Source of the DNA: Natronobacterium gregoryi SP2
Lineage (GTDB): Archaea > Halobacteriota > Halobacteria > Halobacteriales > Natrialbaceae
Direction of reading: 5' to 3'
Assembly: GCF_000230715.2 (NCBI RefSeq)
Contig: NC_019792.1
Location: 3,596,001 to 3,660,000, forward strand
DNA length: 64,000 nt
Part shown: piece by piece, positions 54,708-62,504 of the stretch
How positions within the stretch are numbered: position 1 is the stretch's first letter
Layout of the letters: each line of letters opens with the position of its first letter
Notes under the pieces: generated by a model
The model's database searches: none
Seen by the model: the letters and a program-made list of their open reading frames with translations, nothing else
What the model was told of the DNA's origin: nothing
Made by a program: the position numbers and the translations under genes

Positions 54708-54780
54708 GGTGGTTTCTGTAGGGATTTCTGGCACGACCGCAAACGGCTCGCGGTTGCGCCGTCGATGGCGACAGTGGCTC
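54705..54780. repeat. P-family palindromic element, diverged (P12)
   Basis: Arms resemble TGAGGTGGTTTCTGTAG and a degraded right arm; the inner stem GCACGACCGC / GCGGTTGCGC is partly paired. It overlaps the stop of the PUA gene. Confidence 0.5.
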
Positions 54781-54786
54781 GGCTAG

Positions 54787-55554
54787 TCACCCGGTCTCGG
54801 CGAGGGAGTCCGCTTCGTACGCTTCCTCGTACTTCTCGAGGGTCGTCTCGTATCCCGCCATCGCGAGGTCGTAGGCTCCCCGTAGATCCGCGATTGGTGT
54901 CTCCGTTGCGTCGACCCGAAGATCGTTGTACGGCGGTGTCATAGCGTGGGTTTCGGTCGACTCGACGACGACCGCGGCGCTCTGGACGGGAAGCTCCTCG
55001 CGTTTGTCTCCACCCTCGACGTGGCCGGCCGCCAACGCGTCGATAAGCCGCTTTGCGAGCGGTTGTGGATCGTCTTCGTCGTCCAGTCTGGCCGCGTTCG
55101 GTCCCGTGGCAGGATCGGTGGTCTCGTGGACTGCGGTCGCTTCGTAGGCCTCCATCGTCGCCTCGATAACGTCTTCACCGGTGAGCAGATTGCCGGCGAC
55201 GGTGACACGTTCGCCTTCGCGGTGGCCGAACCAGTCGCCACACTCCCCGCCCGAGAAGGCGAACGTCCCGTCGGCGTCGACGCCGTGCAACTGGCGCTGG
55301 GGCGCGCCCTCGTCTGCGTTGAGCAGTGCCTCGAGAGCGTCTTCGACGGTCAGCCCGTCGTCGATGTACTCGATGCCGCGTCGCCCGAGGTCGACGTTGA
55401 CCAGGCTCTGGGTAGCGACGGCCCCGTTCTCGCTGACGAACGGACAGAGCGTTCCGACCCCCGGCAGGCGGGTTGTCACCGCGACCCCGAACCGCCGGTG
55501 AGAGTCGCCGGCCGGCGTCTCGTAGCTCTCGTGAGCGCAGATGCTGAACGTCAT
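54787..55554 (-). CDS. DUF1028 family Ntn-hydrolase-like protein
   Basis: 255 residues. MTFSICAHESYE, FGVAVTTRLPGVG, then GAVATQSLVNVDLG and the middle QRQLHGVDADGTF with VAGNLLTGEDV are DUF1028 hallmarks; these proteins resemble N-terminal-nucleophile hydrolases. The start at 55554 is used because the longer frame lacks family residues. Confidence 0.85.
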   Translation of the reverse strand: MTFSICAHESYETPAGDSHRRFGVAVTTRLPGVGTLCPFVSENGAVATQSLVNVDLGRRGIEYIDDGLTVEDALEALLNADEGAPQRQLHGVDADGTFAFSGGECGDWFGHREGERVTVAGNLLTGEDVIEATMEAYEATAVHETTDPATGPNAARLDDEDDPQPLAKRLIDALAAGHVEGGDKREELPVQSAAVVVESTETHAMTPPYNDLRVDATETPIADLRGAYDLAMAGYETTLEKYEEAYEADSLAETG

Positions 55555-55613
55555 GTGCGAGGACAGACAGTCTGCGAGTAAAAAAGTCGATATTGCGGAC
55601 AGTTCGTCGCCGA

Positions 55614-57407
55614 CTACTCGAGCAGTTCCCGGAGACGGATTCCGGCGTGACCGCCGGCACCGACCAGGATGCCGACGACGTACAGTGTCGTGAGAGCGAC
55701 GCCGAGGGAGGCGCTCTTTGTCCGCGAGTCGGTTGCGGCCTGTTCGTCCGAGAGCGAGCCACACCGGTCGACGATCGCACGGACTGCCCGGACAGTTCGA
55801 CTCTCGGGGTGGCGTTCGAGTGTCGTCGCGATCGGTGGGCTGATGCGATAGTAGAGGTCGACCAGTCCGCGACCGATTGGCGTCGCGGACATGGAGTCGT
55901 CCCGGAAGCGACGCAGGGAGTTCAGCGTTTTTCCTTCGCCCGCCGTCGCAGTCGTGATGAAACAGCCACCTTCACTATCGGTCGTGAACGACTGTGTGAG
56001 CCCGGTATCCGCGTCGTCGTCGGCTTCGGCGACGGCACGGAACTCGTAGTCGGTTCCCTCGGAGAGTCCGGCGAGGTCGTCGTCGAACGAGCCGGTCTCG
56101 GTGAGCGTCTGGGGCGTCGTCTCGTTCGGGAGGTTGCCGCCAGCCTCGCCCCACTCGAAGTAGACCTCGACGCTGTCGGCGTCAGCGAATTCCGTCAGCG
56201 TTCCGTTGAGCGTCGCGGTCGTGTCACTGACGCCCGTCGCCGAATCCGTCGAGACGGAGAGTCCTGGCTCCGGCGGGTCGGTGTCTCCGAGCACCGCTTC
56301 CTGGGCGTCGAGCAAGCCGTTCCCCTGTTCGTTGTCGTCGAGGTCGATGTCTTCGGCGGTGTCGAACAGTTGCTCGCGTGCCTCGGTGTTGCTCTGGTCG
56401 TCGCCCATCAGGTGAGCCGCTGCACCGGCGACGTGTGGGCACGCCATCGACGTCCCCGACAGCGTGTTGTATCCGTTGTCGGTGTAGGTCGAGTAGATGG
56501 CGCTGCCCGGTGCGGCGATGTCGACTTCCGGGCCCCGCGAGGAAAACGACGAGATGTCGTCGTCGTCGTTCGTCGAGGAAACCGCGACGACAGTGTCGTA
56601 CGCCGCCGGATAGCCGACGCTGTCACAGCAGCCATCGTTGCCCGCCGCGGCGACGACCAGCGATCCCTGATCGACCGCATACTGGCAGGCGTCCTCGAGC
56701 GCCTGCTGGGGGCTGTCACCGCCGAGCGACAGCGAGATGACGTCGATCCCCTGGTCTGCGGCCCACTCGACGCCCGCTGCGACGTCGCTGAAGGTACCGC
56801 TACCCCAGCTGTTCAATACCTTCACTGCATAGAGCTCCGACTCGAGTGCGACGCCGACGACGCCGACGTCGTTGTCGGGAGCGACTGCCGTTCCGGCACA
56901 GTGGGTGCCGTGGCCGTTGTCGTCGCCGTAGGGTTCTTCACAGCCGGTACAGGACGTACCGAACGCCTCACCACCGTCGACGGTCAGACTCTCGTGATCG
57001 ACCTGGACGCCGGTGTCGACGATTGCGATCGAACCGCCGGAACCGGTTTCGTCTTCGTCGTGAAGGACGTCGGCACCGACGCGGTCGACACCCCACGGTA
57101 CCGTCTGTAACGCGTACGCTCTCTGCTCGTCCTCGACGTACCGGACGTGTGGATTTCGCTCGAGCCCCTCGATTGCTTCCTCTGGGAACCTTCCGACGAG
57201 TACCTTGCCGGTCCGATCGAAGTCCAGTTCATGATGGACCTCGTCGGCAGCCTGGCGAACTGGCCCGAAGGGTGTGTCTGCGGTGAGTCCGACCACCTTT
57301 CGCTCGGGTGGCCCCTGTGCGATAGCCGTGCCTGCCACGCCCGTCGTTGCCGCACCCACGGCAGTGCCGCGGAGCAAGCGACGACGGGTAACGTCGTTGT
57401 CTGACAT
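55614..57407 (-). CDS. Halolysin-like subtilisin protease with CFI-box C-terminus
   Basis: 597 residues. A Tat signal (VTRRRLLRG), then an I9-type propeptide (about 35-95). The S8 domain has Asp131 (DTG), His166 (NGHGTHCAG) and Ser320 (GTSMACPH), and the cysteine pairs CTGC and GCCDS suggest disulfides. A fibronectin-III-like domain follows (about 383-475). CFITTATAG at 482 begins a CFI-box domain (LRRFRDDSM, YYRISPPIA), and a transmembrane segment lies near the end. It is exported, folded, probably membrane-held and perhaps released by processing. Confidence 0.92.
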   Translation of the reverse strand: MSDNDVTRRRLLRGTAVGAATTGVAGTAIAQGPPERKVVGLTADTPFGPVRQAADEVHHELDFDRTGKVLVGRFPEEAIEGLERNPHVRYVEDEQRAYALQTVPWGVDRVGADVLHDEDETGSGGSIAIVDTGVQVDHESLTVDGGEAFGTSCTGCEEPYGDDNGHGTHCAGTAVAPDNDVGVVGVALESELYAVKVLNSWGSGTFSDVAAGVEWAADQGIDVISLSLGGDSPQQALEDACQYAVDQGSLVVAAAGNDGCCDSVGYPAAYDTVVAVSSTNDDDDISSFSSRGPEVDIAAPGSAIYSTYTDNGYNTLSGTSMACPHVAGAAAHLMGDDQSNTEAREQLFDTAEDIDLDDNEQGNGLLDAQEAVLGDTDPPEPGLSVSTDSATGVSDTTATLNGTLTEFADADSVEVYFEWGEAGGNLPNETTPQTLTETGSFDDDLAGLSEGTDYEFRAVAEADDDADTGLTQSFTTDSEGGCFITTATAGEGKTLNSLRRFRDDSMSATPIGRGLVDLYYRISPPIATTLERHPESRTVRAVRAIVDRCGSLSDEQAATDSRTKSASLGVALTTLYVVGILVGAGGHAGIRLRELLE

Positions 57408-58059
57408 GGTTACAAGTGGTGTATGGCGTTCCAGACGCGGTCAGCTCGAGTCCCGCCTCGGCACGAGCCATGTGCCGTGACACCATACACCGAGCTAGGG
57501 GTCGACATCGACCGACATTAAAATTATCACGATATTCTTCTATTGAAACATACCACACGTAATTAGAACAGAGAACACTGGAGATGAGAAATCGATTGCC
57601 ACAGTCGCTACGGAACGGGACGCTCGTCCGGTCTGGGCCGGTGACCTGCTCCCAGGGGGCGGTTCCTCCCGGCTCGATCGATCCAGTCGGCGCTGTCGCC
57701 AGTCTCGAGTCCGACCACATTCGCGCTGGTGACTCTACTCACCTGCCCGTCGTCGAGGTGAGACTCGTGGTCTTCGGTTTCCACCGTCGGCGCTTCTGAC
57801 GTGCGGTTGCTCGGGGAAGCCACTGATACGGATCGTCGTAACGTTTTACCGGTGATCGCTGTCTCGTTCGAGCGATCACCGGAAATGACTGACAGCAAAC
57901 CGCCTGATACGATGCGTGGAATCGCAGCGACACGCACGAGCAGGAAACGAGACGTCACTAGCCAGATCACGATGTCATCGGTGCTGGGCCGATCGGTCGG
58001 TTACCGTGACGGTCCGTCTGACGTAAGAACTATACTGGCGGCGGTGATGGATACCGGCA
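57408..58059. other. Gene-free region between subtilase and sepF
   Basis: 652 bp without a gene. It holds an inverted pair GGTGTATGG / CCATACACC (57418-57426 and 57483-57491) just upstream of the subtilase, then an AT-rich tract (57520-57570), and P5. The subtilase promoter is expected in the AT-rich part. Confidence 0.6.
57823..57909. repeat. P-family palindromic element (P5)
   Basis: Outer arms CTGATACGGATCGTCGTAAC and GACAGCAAACCGCCTGATA; perfect 12-bp inner stem CCGGTGATCGCT / AGCGATCACCGG, sequence unlike the other subfamilies. Confidence 0.85.
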
Positions 58060-58416
58060 ATGGGACTGATGAGTAAAATTCTCGGCGGCGACCAGTCACG
58101 GAACGCCGAGGAGTACGTCGAACTGGATCTCGACGACGTTGCGGCTGAGTCGGCAGCTGCGACGATGCAGGTCCACATCGCAGAGATCAGCGGTCAAGCC
58201 GACGCGATCGACATCAAAGACGCCGTCTACGACGGCGACATCGTCATCGCGGACGTCACCCGCCTCCGGACCGAAGATAGTACCGTCGAACATATCGTCG
58301 ACGAGTTACGCCAGGTCGCCGAGGAAGTCGACGGCGACATCGTCAGGAAAGGCGACGACCAGATGATCATCACCCCGACTGGCGTCCGGGTCAGCCGGGA
58401 GAAACTCGGCCAGTGA
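58060..58416 (+). CDS. sepF: SepF cell-division protein
   Basis: 118 residues. The N-terminus MGLMSKILGG is a short amphipathic membrane-targeting helix; then a linker and a SepF core (VHIAEISGQADAIDIKDAVYDGDIVIADVTRL). It tethers FtsZ rings to the membrane at mid-cell. An ATG at 58069 is an alternative. A hairpin follows the stop. Confidence 0.92.
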   Translation: MGLMSKILGGDQSRNAEEYVELDLDDVAAESAAATMQVHIAEISGQADAIDIKDAVYDGDIVIADVTRLRTEDSTVEHIVDELRQVAEEVDGDIVRKGDDQMIITPTGVRVSREKLGQ

Positions 58417-58436
58417 ACTGAACCGGACTAAAAGAG

Positions 58437-58453
58437 AACACCTTCGGGTGTTT
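58437..58453 (+). terminator. Hairpin with TTCG loop after sepF
   Basis: AACACC-TTCG-GGTGTT, a 6-bp perfect stem with a stable tetraloop, followed by TCC. Located 21 nt after the sepF stop. Confidence 0.4.
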
Positions 58454-58508
58454 CCAGACGGCGGGAATTACGACGGTGGGTTATTAGAACAGGACCATAG
58501 AATCATAT

Positions 58509-59201
58509 ATGACCGGCTTTCGAGCAACTGTCGTTGTCCGGGACCCCGCTGACTGTCCCGTTGCTAACATCTCGGCAAGCACGCAAGAATCGATCGACTC
58601 CGTAACCAGAACGAAACCCACCCCTCGAACGAACGGAAACGGAACCGAACCCGCTGGCGGAAACGTCATGGTCGAAGAGTTCGAGATCGGCGCGAACGCT
58701 TCACTCGGCGAACTCGAGAACGGCGATCTCGGCACCGACGTCGACCTGATGCCCGTCCAGTCTACCGACCGCGAGGAACGCTACCGCTTCGAGTTCGAAA
58801 ACAACGGGAGTTGTGCGTGTGAAGTCGTCGAAGCGACCGGAACGCCACTCTCGTCGGTTCGAGCACAGGACGGCGCACTTCTCCTCTCTTTTCACGCGCT
58901 AGAACTCGAGGATATCTCCGGTATCGTCGGTGAACTCAGAGACGAGTTCGACGGCGTTCTTGTCGAGGACCTGACCAAAGACGAGGAAACGCCGGGCGAC
59001 CCGGTCATCGTCGACCGCGAGAGACTGACTGATCGACAGCGAGAGATCCTCGAGACTGCCCACGAGATGGGTTACTTCGAGTATCCGAAAGGAGCGAACG
59101 CGACCGACGTCGCCGAAGAACTCGGCGTCGCCCGATCGACGTTTACCGAACATCTGGCTGCCGCACAGACGAAACTACTCGAGTCGATCGTCGAGGACTG
59201 A
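58509..59201 (+). CDS. HTH_10 (bacterio-opsin activator-like) transcription regulator
   Basis: 230 residues. The central region (about 55-155) is the usual sensor-like domain of this group with few fixed residues. The C-terminal HTH_10 begins at LTDRQREILETAHEMGYFEYP, and ATDVAEELGVARSTFTEHL is the recognition part. Probably controls metabolic or stress genes; the target is unknown. A TTATTAG box lies about 28 nt before the ATG. Confidence 0.9.
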   Translation: MTGFRATVVVRDPADCPVANISASTQESIDSVTRTKPTPRTNGNGTEPAGGNVMVEEFEIGANASLGELENGDLGTDVDLMPVQSTDREERYRFEFENNGSCACEVVEATGTPLSSVRAQDGALLLSFHALELEDISGIVGELRDEFDGVLVEDLTKDEETPGDPVIVDRERLTDRQREILETAHEMGYFEYPKGANATDVAEELGVARSTFTEHLAAAQTKLLESIVED

Positions 59202-59871
59202 TTCGGCGGCTCGATATCGCCGCAGAGACGACTGTGCGAACAGTCGCTACTGTGTGGCGGTTTCCTGGAACTCGTTTTCGGTGCAACCGCTTCGGGTCGC
59301 GGTCGCACCGGGACAGTGGGTGAGCAATCCGTATGGGCCACTGCACACCCGATCACGTTTCGACGCTGTCGCGTTCCGCGACGGCGTCTCGAGTGCGATC
59401 GGTGTGTGCATTGTTTTGTCCGGCAGTAGCAGCAGTCGGCACAGACACACGGTTTTCGACCGTGCGGTCACCGATTGCTTTTTTAGAAACTGTCGTCCGA
59501 GAGACGAGGACTCTCGTTATCGAGCGAAGCTCTCCGATTTTCGAACGGGCTCCGAAAGATAGTTTGGAATCCGTTGCGTTCCGACCGATTCTTCACCCAC
59601 GTGAAGCGGCCTGTCAGTTAACCTTTAGGAGAGAAATTCGGAGCGAGCGTTCGAACAGTAACCAGTTGCCCTGAAGACGGCGTCATCTACGCGGTAAACA
59701 GCGTGGCATCGTGCCTGCTTCGATATACAAACGGTCTCAGCTACGGTCGGACAGTATAGTCGAGACACGAGGACAGAATTACGCCCGCTGCCGAAACCGA
59801 CGATTCTGAATAGCACCCTCAAACAGGGGGAAACGGTAATGTTTTTCCATTGCCGACGAAAATATGAAATC
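59202..59871. other. Gene-free region upstream of citrate synthase
   Basis: 670 bp. Contains P6; the rest has no credible open frame. The stretch 59620-59871 is less GC-rich and should hold the citrate synthase promoter, though no clear TATA box is assigned. Confidence 0.5.
59251..59336. repeat. P-family palindromic element (P6)
   Basis: Outer arms TGTGTGGCGGTTTCCTGGAACT and GTGAGCAATCCGTATG; inner stem CGGTGCAACCGC / GCGGTCGCACCG, nearly perfect. Confidence 0.75.
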
Positions 59872-61020
59872 ATGGCAACCGATCTTCGGAAAGGGCTGGA
59901 AGGTGTTCTGGTCGCAGAGTCCGAACTGAGCTCGATCGACGGTGACGAGGGCCGCCTGATCTACCGAGGGTACCCGATCGAGGAACTCGCCAGAGAGACG
60001 AGCTACGAAGAAGTACTCTATCTCCTCTGGCACGGTGAGCTCCCGACTGAAACCGAACTCGCGGAGTTTTCCGAGGCGATAGCGACCGAACGCGAAGTCT
60101 CCGAAGACGTACTCGCAACCATGGAGCGACTCGCCGACACCGGCGAACAGCCGATGGCCGCGCTCCGAACCGCAGTCTCGATGTTCTCGGCTCACGATCC
60201 CGACGCCGGCGCCGACCCCGACGACCTCGAGGCGACGCTTCGCAAAGGCCGGCGCATCACCGCCAAGATCCCGACGGCACTCGCAGCGTTCGAGCGCTAT
60301 CGGCTCGGCGAAGCGCCTGTCGATCCCGACCCCAATCTGGGACTGGCTCCCAACTTCCTCTACATGCTGACCGGGGAACGGCCGGACGACGTCGCAGCCG
60401 AAACCTTCGATCAGGCGCTTATCCTGCATGCCGATCACGGACTCAACGCTTCGACGTTTACCTCGATGGTCATCGGCTCGACGATGGCCGATATCTACAG
60501 TTCCGTCACCGGCGGCATCGCCGCACTCTCCGGCCCGCTTCACGGTGGTGCGAACCAGGACGTCGTGGACGTGCTAATAGAGATCAACGAGAGCGACAAA
60601 GACCCACTCGAGTGGGTTGAGGAAGCCACCGACGCAGGCAGACGCATCCCTGGTTTCGGTCACCGCGTCTACAACGTCAAGGACCCGCGTGCACACATCC
60701 TCCACGAACGCAGCAAGGAACTCGCCGAGAACGGCGACGACAAGTGGTACGACATCACGACGACGATCGAAACGTACCTCACCGAGGAGAAGAATCTGGT
60801 CGAGGATGGAATCGCCCCGAACGTTGATTTCTACTCCGGGTCGGTCTACTACCAGCTGGGCCTCCCGACCGACATGTATACGCCGATCTTCGCGATGAGT
60901 CGCGTCGGCGGCTGGATCGCTCACGTCCTCGAGTACCAGGAGGATAACCGTCTCATTCGCCCGCGTGGACGGTACGTCGGTCCCGAAGACGAGGCGTTCG
61001 TTCCGCTCGGGGAACGGTAG
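59872..61020 (+). CDS. Citrate synthase
   Basis: 382 residues. Catalytic His in GPLHGGANQ (about 224), His in FGHRVY (about 263) and Asp in NVDFYSG (about 316). LDGDEGRLIYRGYPI-like start (ELSSIDGDEGRLIYRGYP). It condenses acetyl-CoA and oxaloacetate. The start at 59872 (MATDLRKGLEG) is preferred over the ATG at 59839. With sucCD it supplies TCA-cycle steps. Confidence 0.97.
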   Translation: MATDLRKGLEGVLVAESELSSIDGDEGRLIYRGYPIEELARETSYEEVLYLLWHGELPTETELAEFSEAIATEREVSEDVLATMERLADTGEQPMAALRTAVSMFSAHDPDAGADPDDLEATLRKGRRITAKIPTALAAFERYRLGEAPVDPDPNLGLAPNFLYMLTGERPDDVAAETFDQALILHADHGLNASTFTSMVIGSTMADIYSSVTGGIAALSGPLHGGANQDVVDVLIEINESDKDPLEWVEEATDAGRRIPGFGHRVYNVKDPRAHILHERSKELAENGDDKWYDITTTIETYLTEEKNLVEDGIAPNVDFYSGSVYYQLGLPTDMYTPIFAMSRVGGWIAHVLEYQEDNRLIRPRGRYVGPEDEAFVPLGER

Positions 61021-61047
61021 TTCTAGACGGGGTCGACTCTTTTCGAT

Positions 61048-61118
61048 TTATCGGTTTCCTGAAATTCGTTCCCGGTGTAACCGTGTCGAGTTCGCGGTTG
61101 CACCGGGAGACTGGGACA
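61048..61118. repeat. P-family palindromic element, 3'-truncated (P7)
   Basis: Left arm TTATCGGTTTCCTGAAATTCG and inner stem CCCGGTGTAACCG / CGGTTGCACCGGG are present, but the right arm is replaced by the CTAG array beginning at 61119. Confidence 0.7.
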
Positions 61119-61206
61119 CTAGTACCGTCCCAACCGTCGACTGACGGGTCGAATCTGGCGGTGTCGCTCGATTCGACCCGTCAGTTCAGGCTTGGCCCGC
61201 CACTAG
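61119..61206 (+). repeat. CTAG-bounded module B, copy 4, inverted loop
   Basis: 88 bp. Arms match copies 2 and 3, but the 16-nt loop (61155-61170) reads CTGGCGGTGTCGCTCG, the reverse complement (one mismatch) of CGAGCCACACCGCCAG in those copies. Confidence 0.92.
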
Positions 61207-61290
61207 TGCTTTGGCAAGCCCGAACGGATGAGTGAAACCGAATGCGGTCGTCTGGGTTCACTCAGCAGTCGACGCTTGGCGGAGTACTAG
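61203..61290 (+). repeat. CTAG-bounded module C, copy 2
   Basis: 88 bp. Inner stem GAGTGAACCC-type (GAGTGAAACC / GGGTTCACTC). Shares CTAG with modules on both sides. Confidence 0.92.
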
Positions 61291-61396
61291 TACCGTCCCA
61301 AACGTGGACCGACTAGTTGAGAGTTGACCCAAACCGATCGCGATTCTCGATCAGGAGTAGAGCGCACTAGTCAGAGTAGACTTGGGACGCTACTAG
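61287..61396 (+). repeat. CTAG-bounded module A, copy 3
   Basis: 110 bp, same terminal inverted repeats as copies 1 and 2. The final CTAG (61393-61396) is also the CTAG of the P11 palindrome. Confidence 0.92.
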
Positions 61397-61457
61397 TTAC
61401 CGCCGAGCGCCGACCTCGTTCTGTCGACCGGCGGTAATTGACTACAGGAAACCGGAC
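61393..61457. repeat. P-family palindromic element, 5'-truncated (P11)
   Basis: Inner stem TTACCGCCGAGCGCC / ACCGGCGGTAA and right arm GACTACAGGAAACCG, closely like P10. The left outer arm is missing and replaced by the CTAG array. Confidence 0.75.
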
Positions 61458-61641
61458 ACTGGTTCGAGACGGCGACGGCGTTCCTCGCCACGGAAATCGA
61501 AGACTTCCGTCCGACCCAGAGCCACGCGCCTGTATTTCTGTCGAATCGACCCCACGAGAACTCGAATCGGTTAGTTCAGCCGACACAGCCGCGGACCTGC
61601 TCCCGGAGGAATTATATTGGCGACGATGTTAGGGTGTGGTA

Positions 61642-62118
61642 GTGAGCGTCAACATCGACAGTCGAGTCGTCGTGCCGGGGAGCGACGACTACGTCGACGC
61701 AGCCTGGCAGCTCAAAGAACGGATCAGTAGCCAGGAGGGGGTTCTCAAACAGCGCCACGAGTTTTTTACCGACGCCTACCGCCGCTCGAAGGTCCACTGT
61801 TACGTCGTAAACGACGACCTCGTCGGGTTCGCAGCCGTTCGACGCGACGGCTACATCCTCTTTCTCGCAGTCGCACCCGAGTACAGAGGAGAGGGAATCG
61901 GCAAGCGACTGGTCGCTCGAGTTGCCGACGACCACGATTCGATTACCTGTCACGCCCGGACGAGCAACGAGAACGCCCTCCAGTTCTACGAACACCTCGG
62001 GTTCGAGATCAAACGGCGAATCGACGACTACTACGAGGACGGCGGCGACGCCTACTACCTGAAACTCGGCTCCGGCGTCGGGATTGCCGATCGGATATCG
62101 GACTTGATACGACGATAG
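61642..62118 (+). CDS. GNAT N-acetyltransferase (RimI-like)
   Basis: 158 residues. Acetyl-CoA site FLAVAPEYRGEGIGKRLVARV (Q/RxxGxG/A pattern YRGEGIG) and the motif-B region ENALQFYEHLGF. GTG at 61642 (MSVNIDSRVVV) is chosen as the family start; another GTG lies 6 nt upstream. ATTATA lies about 28 nt before it, fitting a leaderless gene. Confidence 0.85.
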   Translation: MSVNIDSRVVVPGSDDYVDAAWQLKERISSQEGVLKQRHEFFTDAYRRSKVHCYVVNDDLVGFAAVRRDGYILFLAVAPEYRGEGIGKRLVARVADDHDSITCHARTSNENALQFYEHLGFEIKRRIDDYYEDGGDAYYLKLGSGVGIADRISDLIRR

Positions 62119-62145
62119 AGACGTACCGAACGTGTCTCTTGTTTC
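62117..62145 (+). terminator. Hairpin and T-rich tail after the GNAT gene
   Basis: AGAGAC...GTCTCT stem overlapping the stop codon, followed by TTGTTT. A plausible intrinsic terminator. Confidence 0.4.
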
Positions 62146-62504
62146 TCGCGGAAGTCGCTACTCGTTCGACGACCTGGTCGGTTCCTGACGATCCCGCGTC
62201 GCAGAATCGTCACCAGCAGAGACGTCTCGTCCTGTGGACTCCGACAGTGCTCGCAGGGAACCGTCTCGTCGACGATCTGTTCGACAGTTTTGTGGAGTAG
62301 TATCGGTCCAAGCGCCAACTGCTGTGTCGAACTCGATCGTCTGATACGGATTACTGTAACGATTTACCGGTGCAACCGCCGCCCGGGTCGCAGTTGTGCC
62401 GGAAATGACTTACAGTAAACCGTCTGAGACTGGCTCGACCCCGCAGTTCAAGCTTGGCCGCCACCAGGCTTCGTCGCGCTGTATCTCGGCTCGCGGACGC
62501 CCGA
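62119..62504. other. Gene-free region before the ATP-grasp gene
   Basis: 386 bp between convergent genes; it holds P8 and otherwise nothing recognised. Confidence 0.6.
62341..62428. repeat. P-family palindromic element (P8)
   Basis: Outer arms CTGATACGGATTACTGTAAC and TTACAGTAAACCGTCTGAG pair over about 14 bp. The inner stem CCGGTGCAACCG / CAGTTGTGCCGG is imperfect. Confidence 0.85.
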
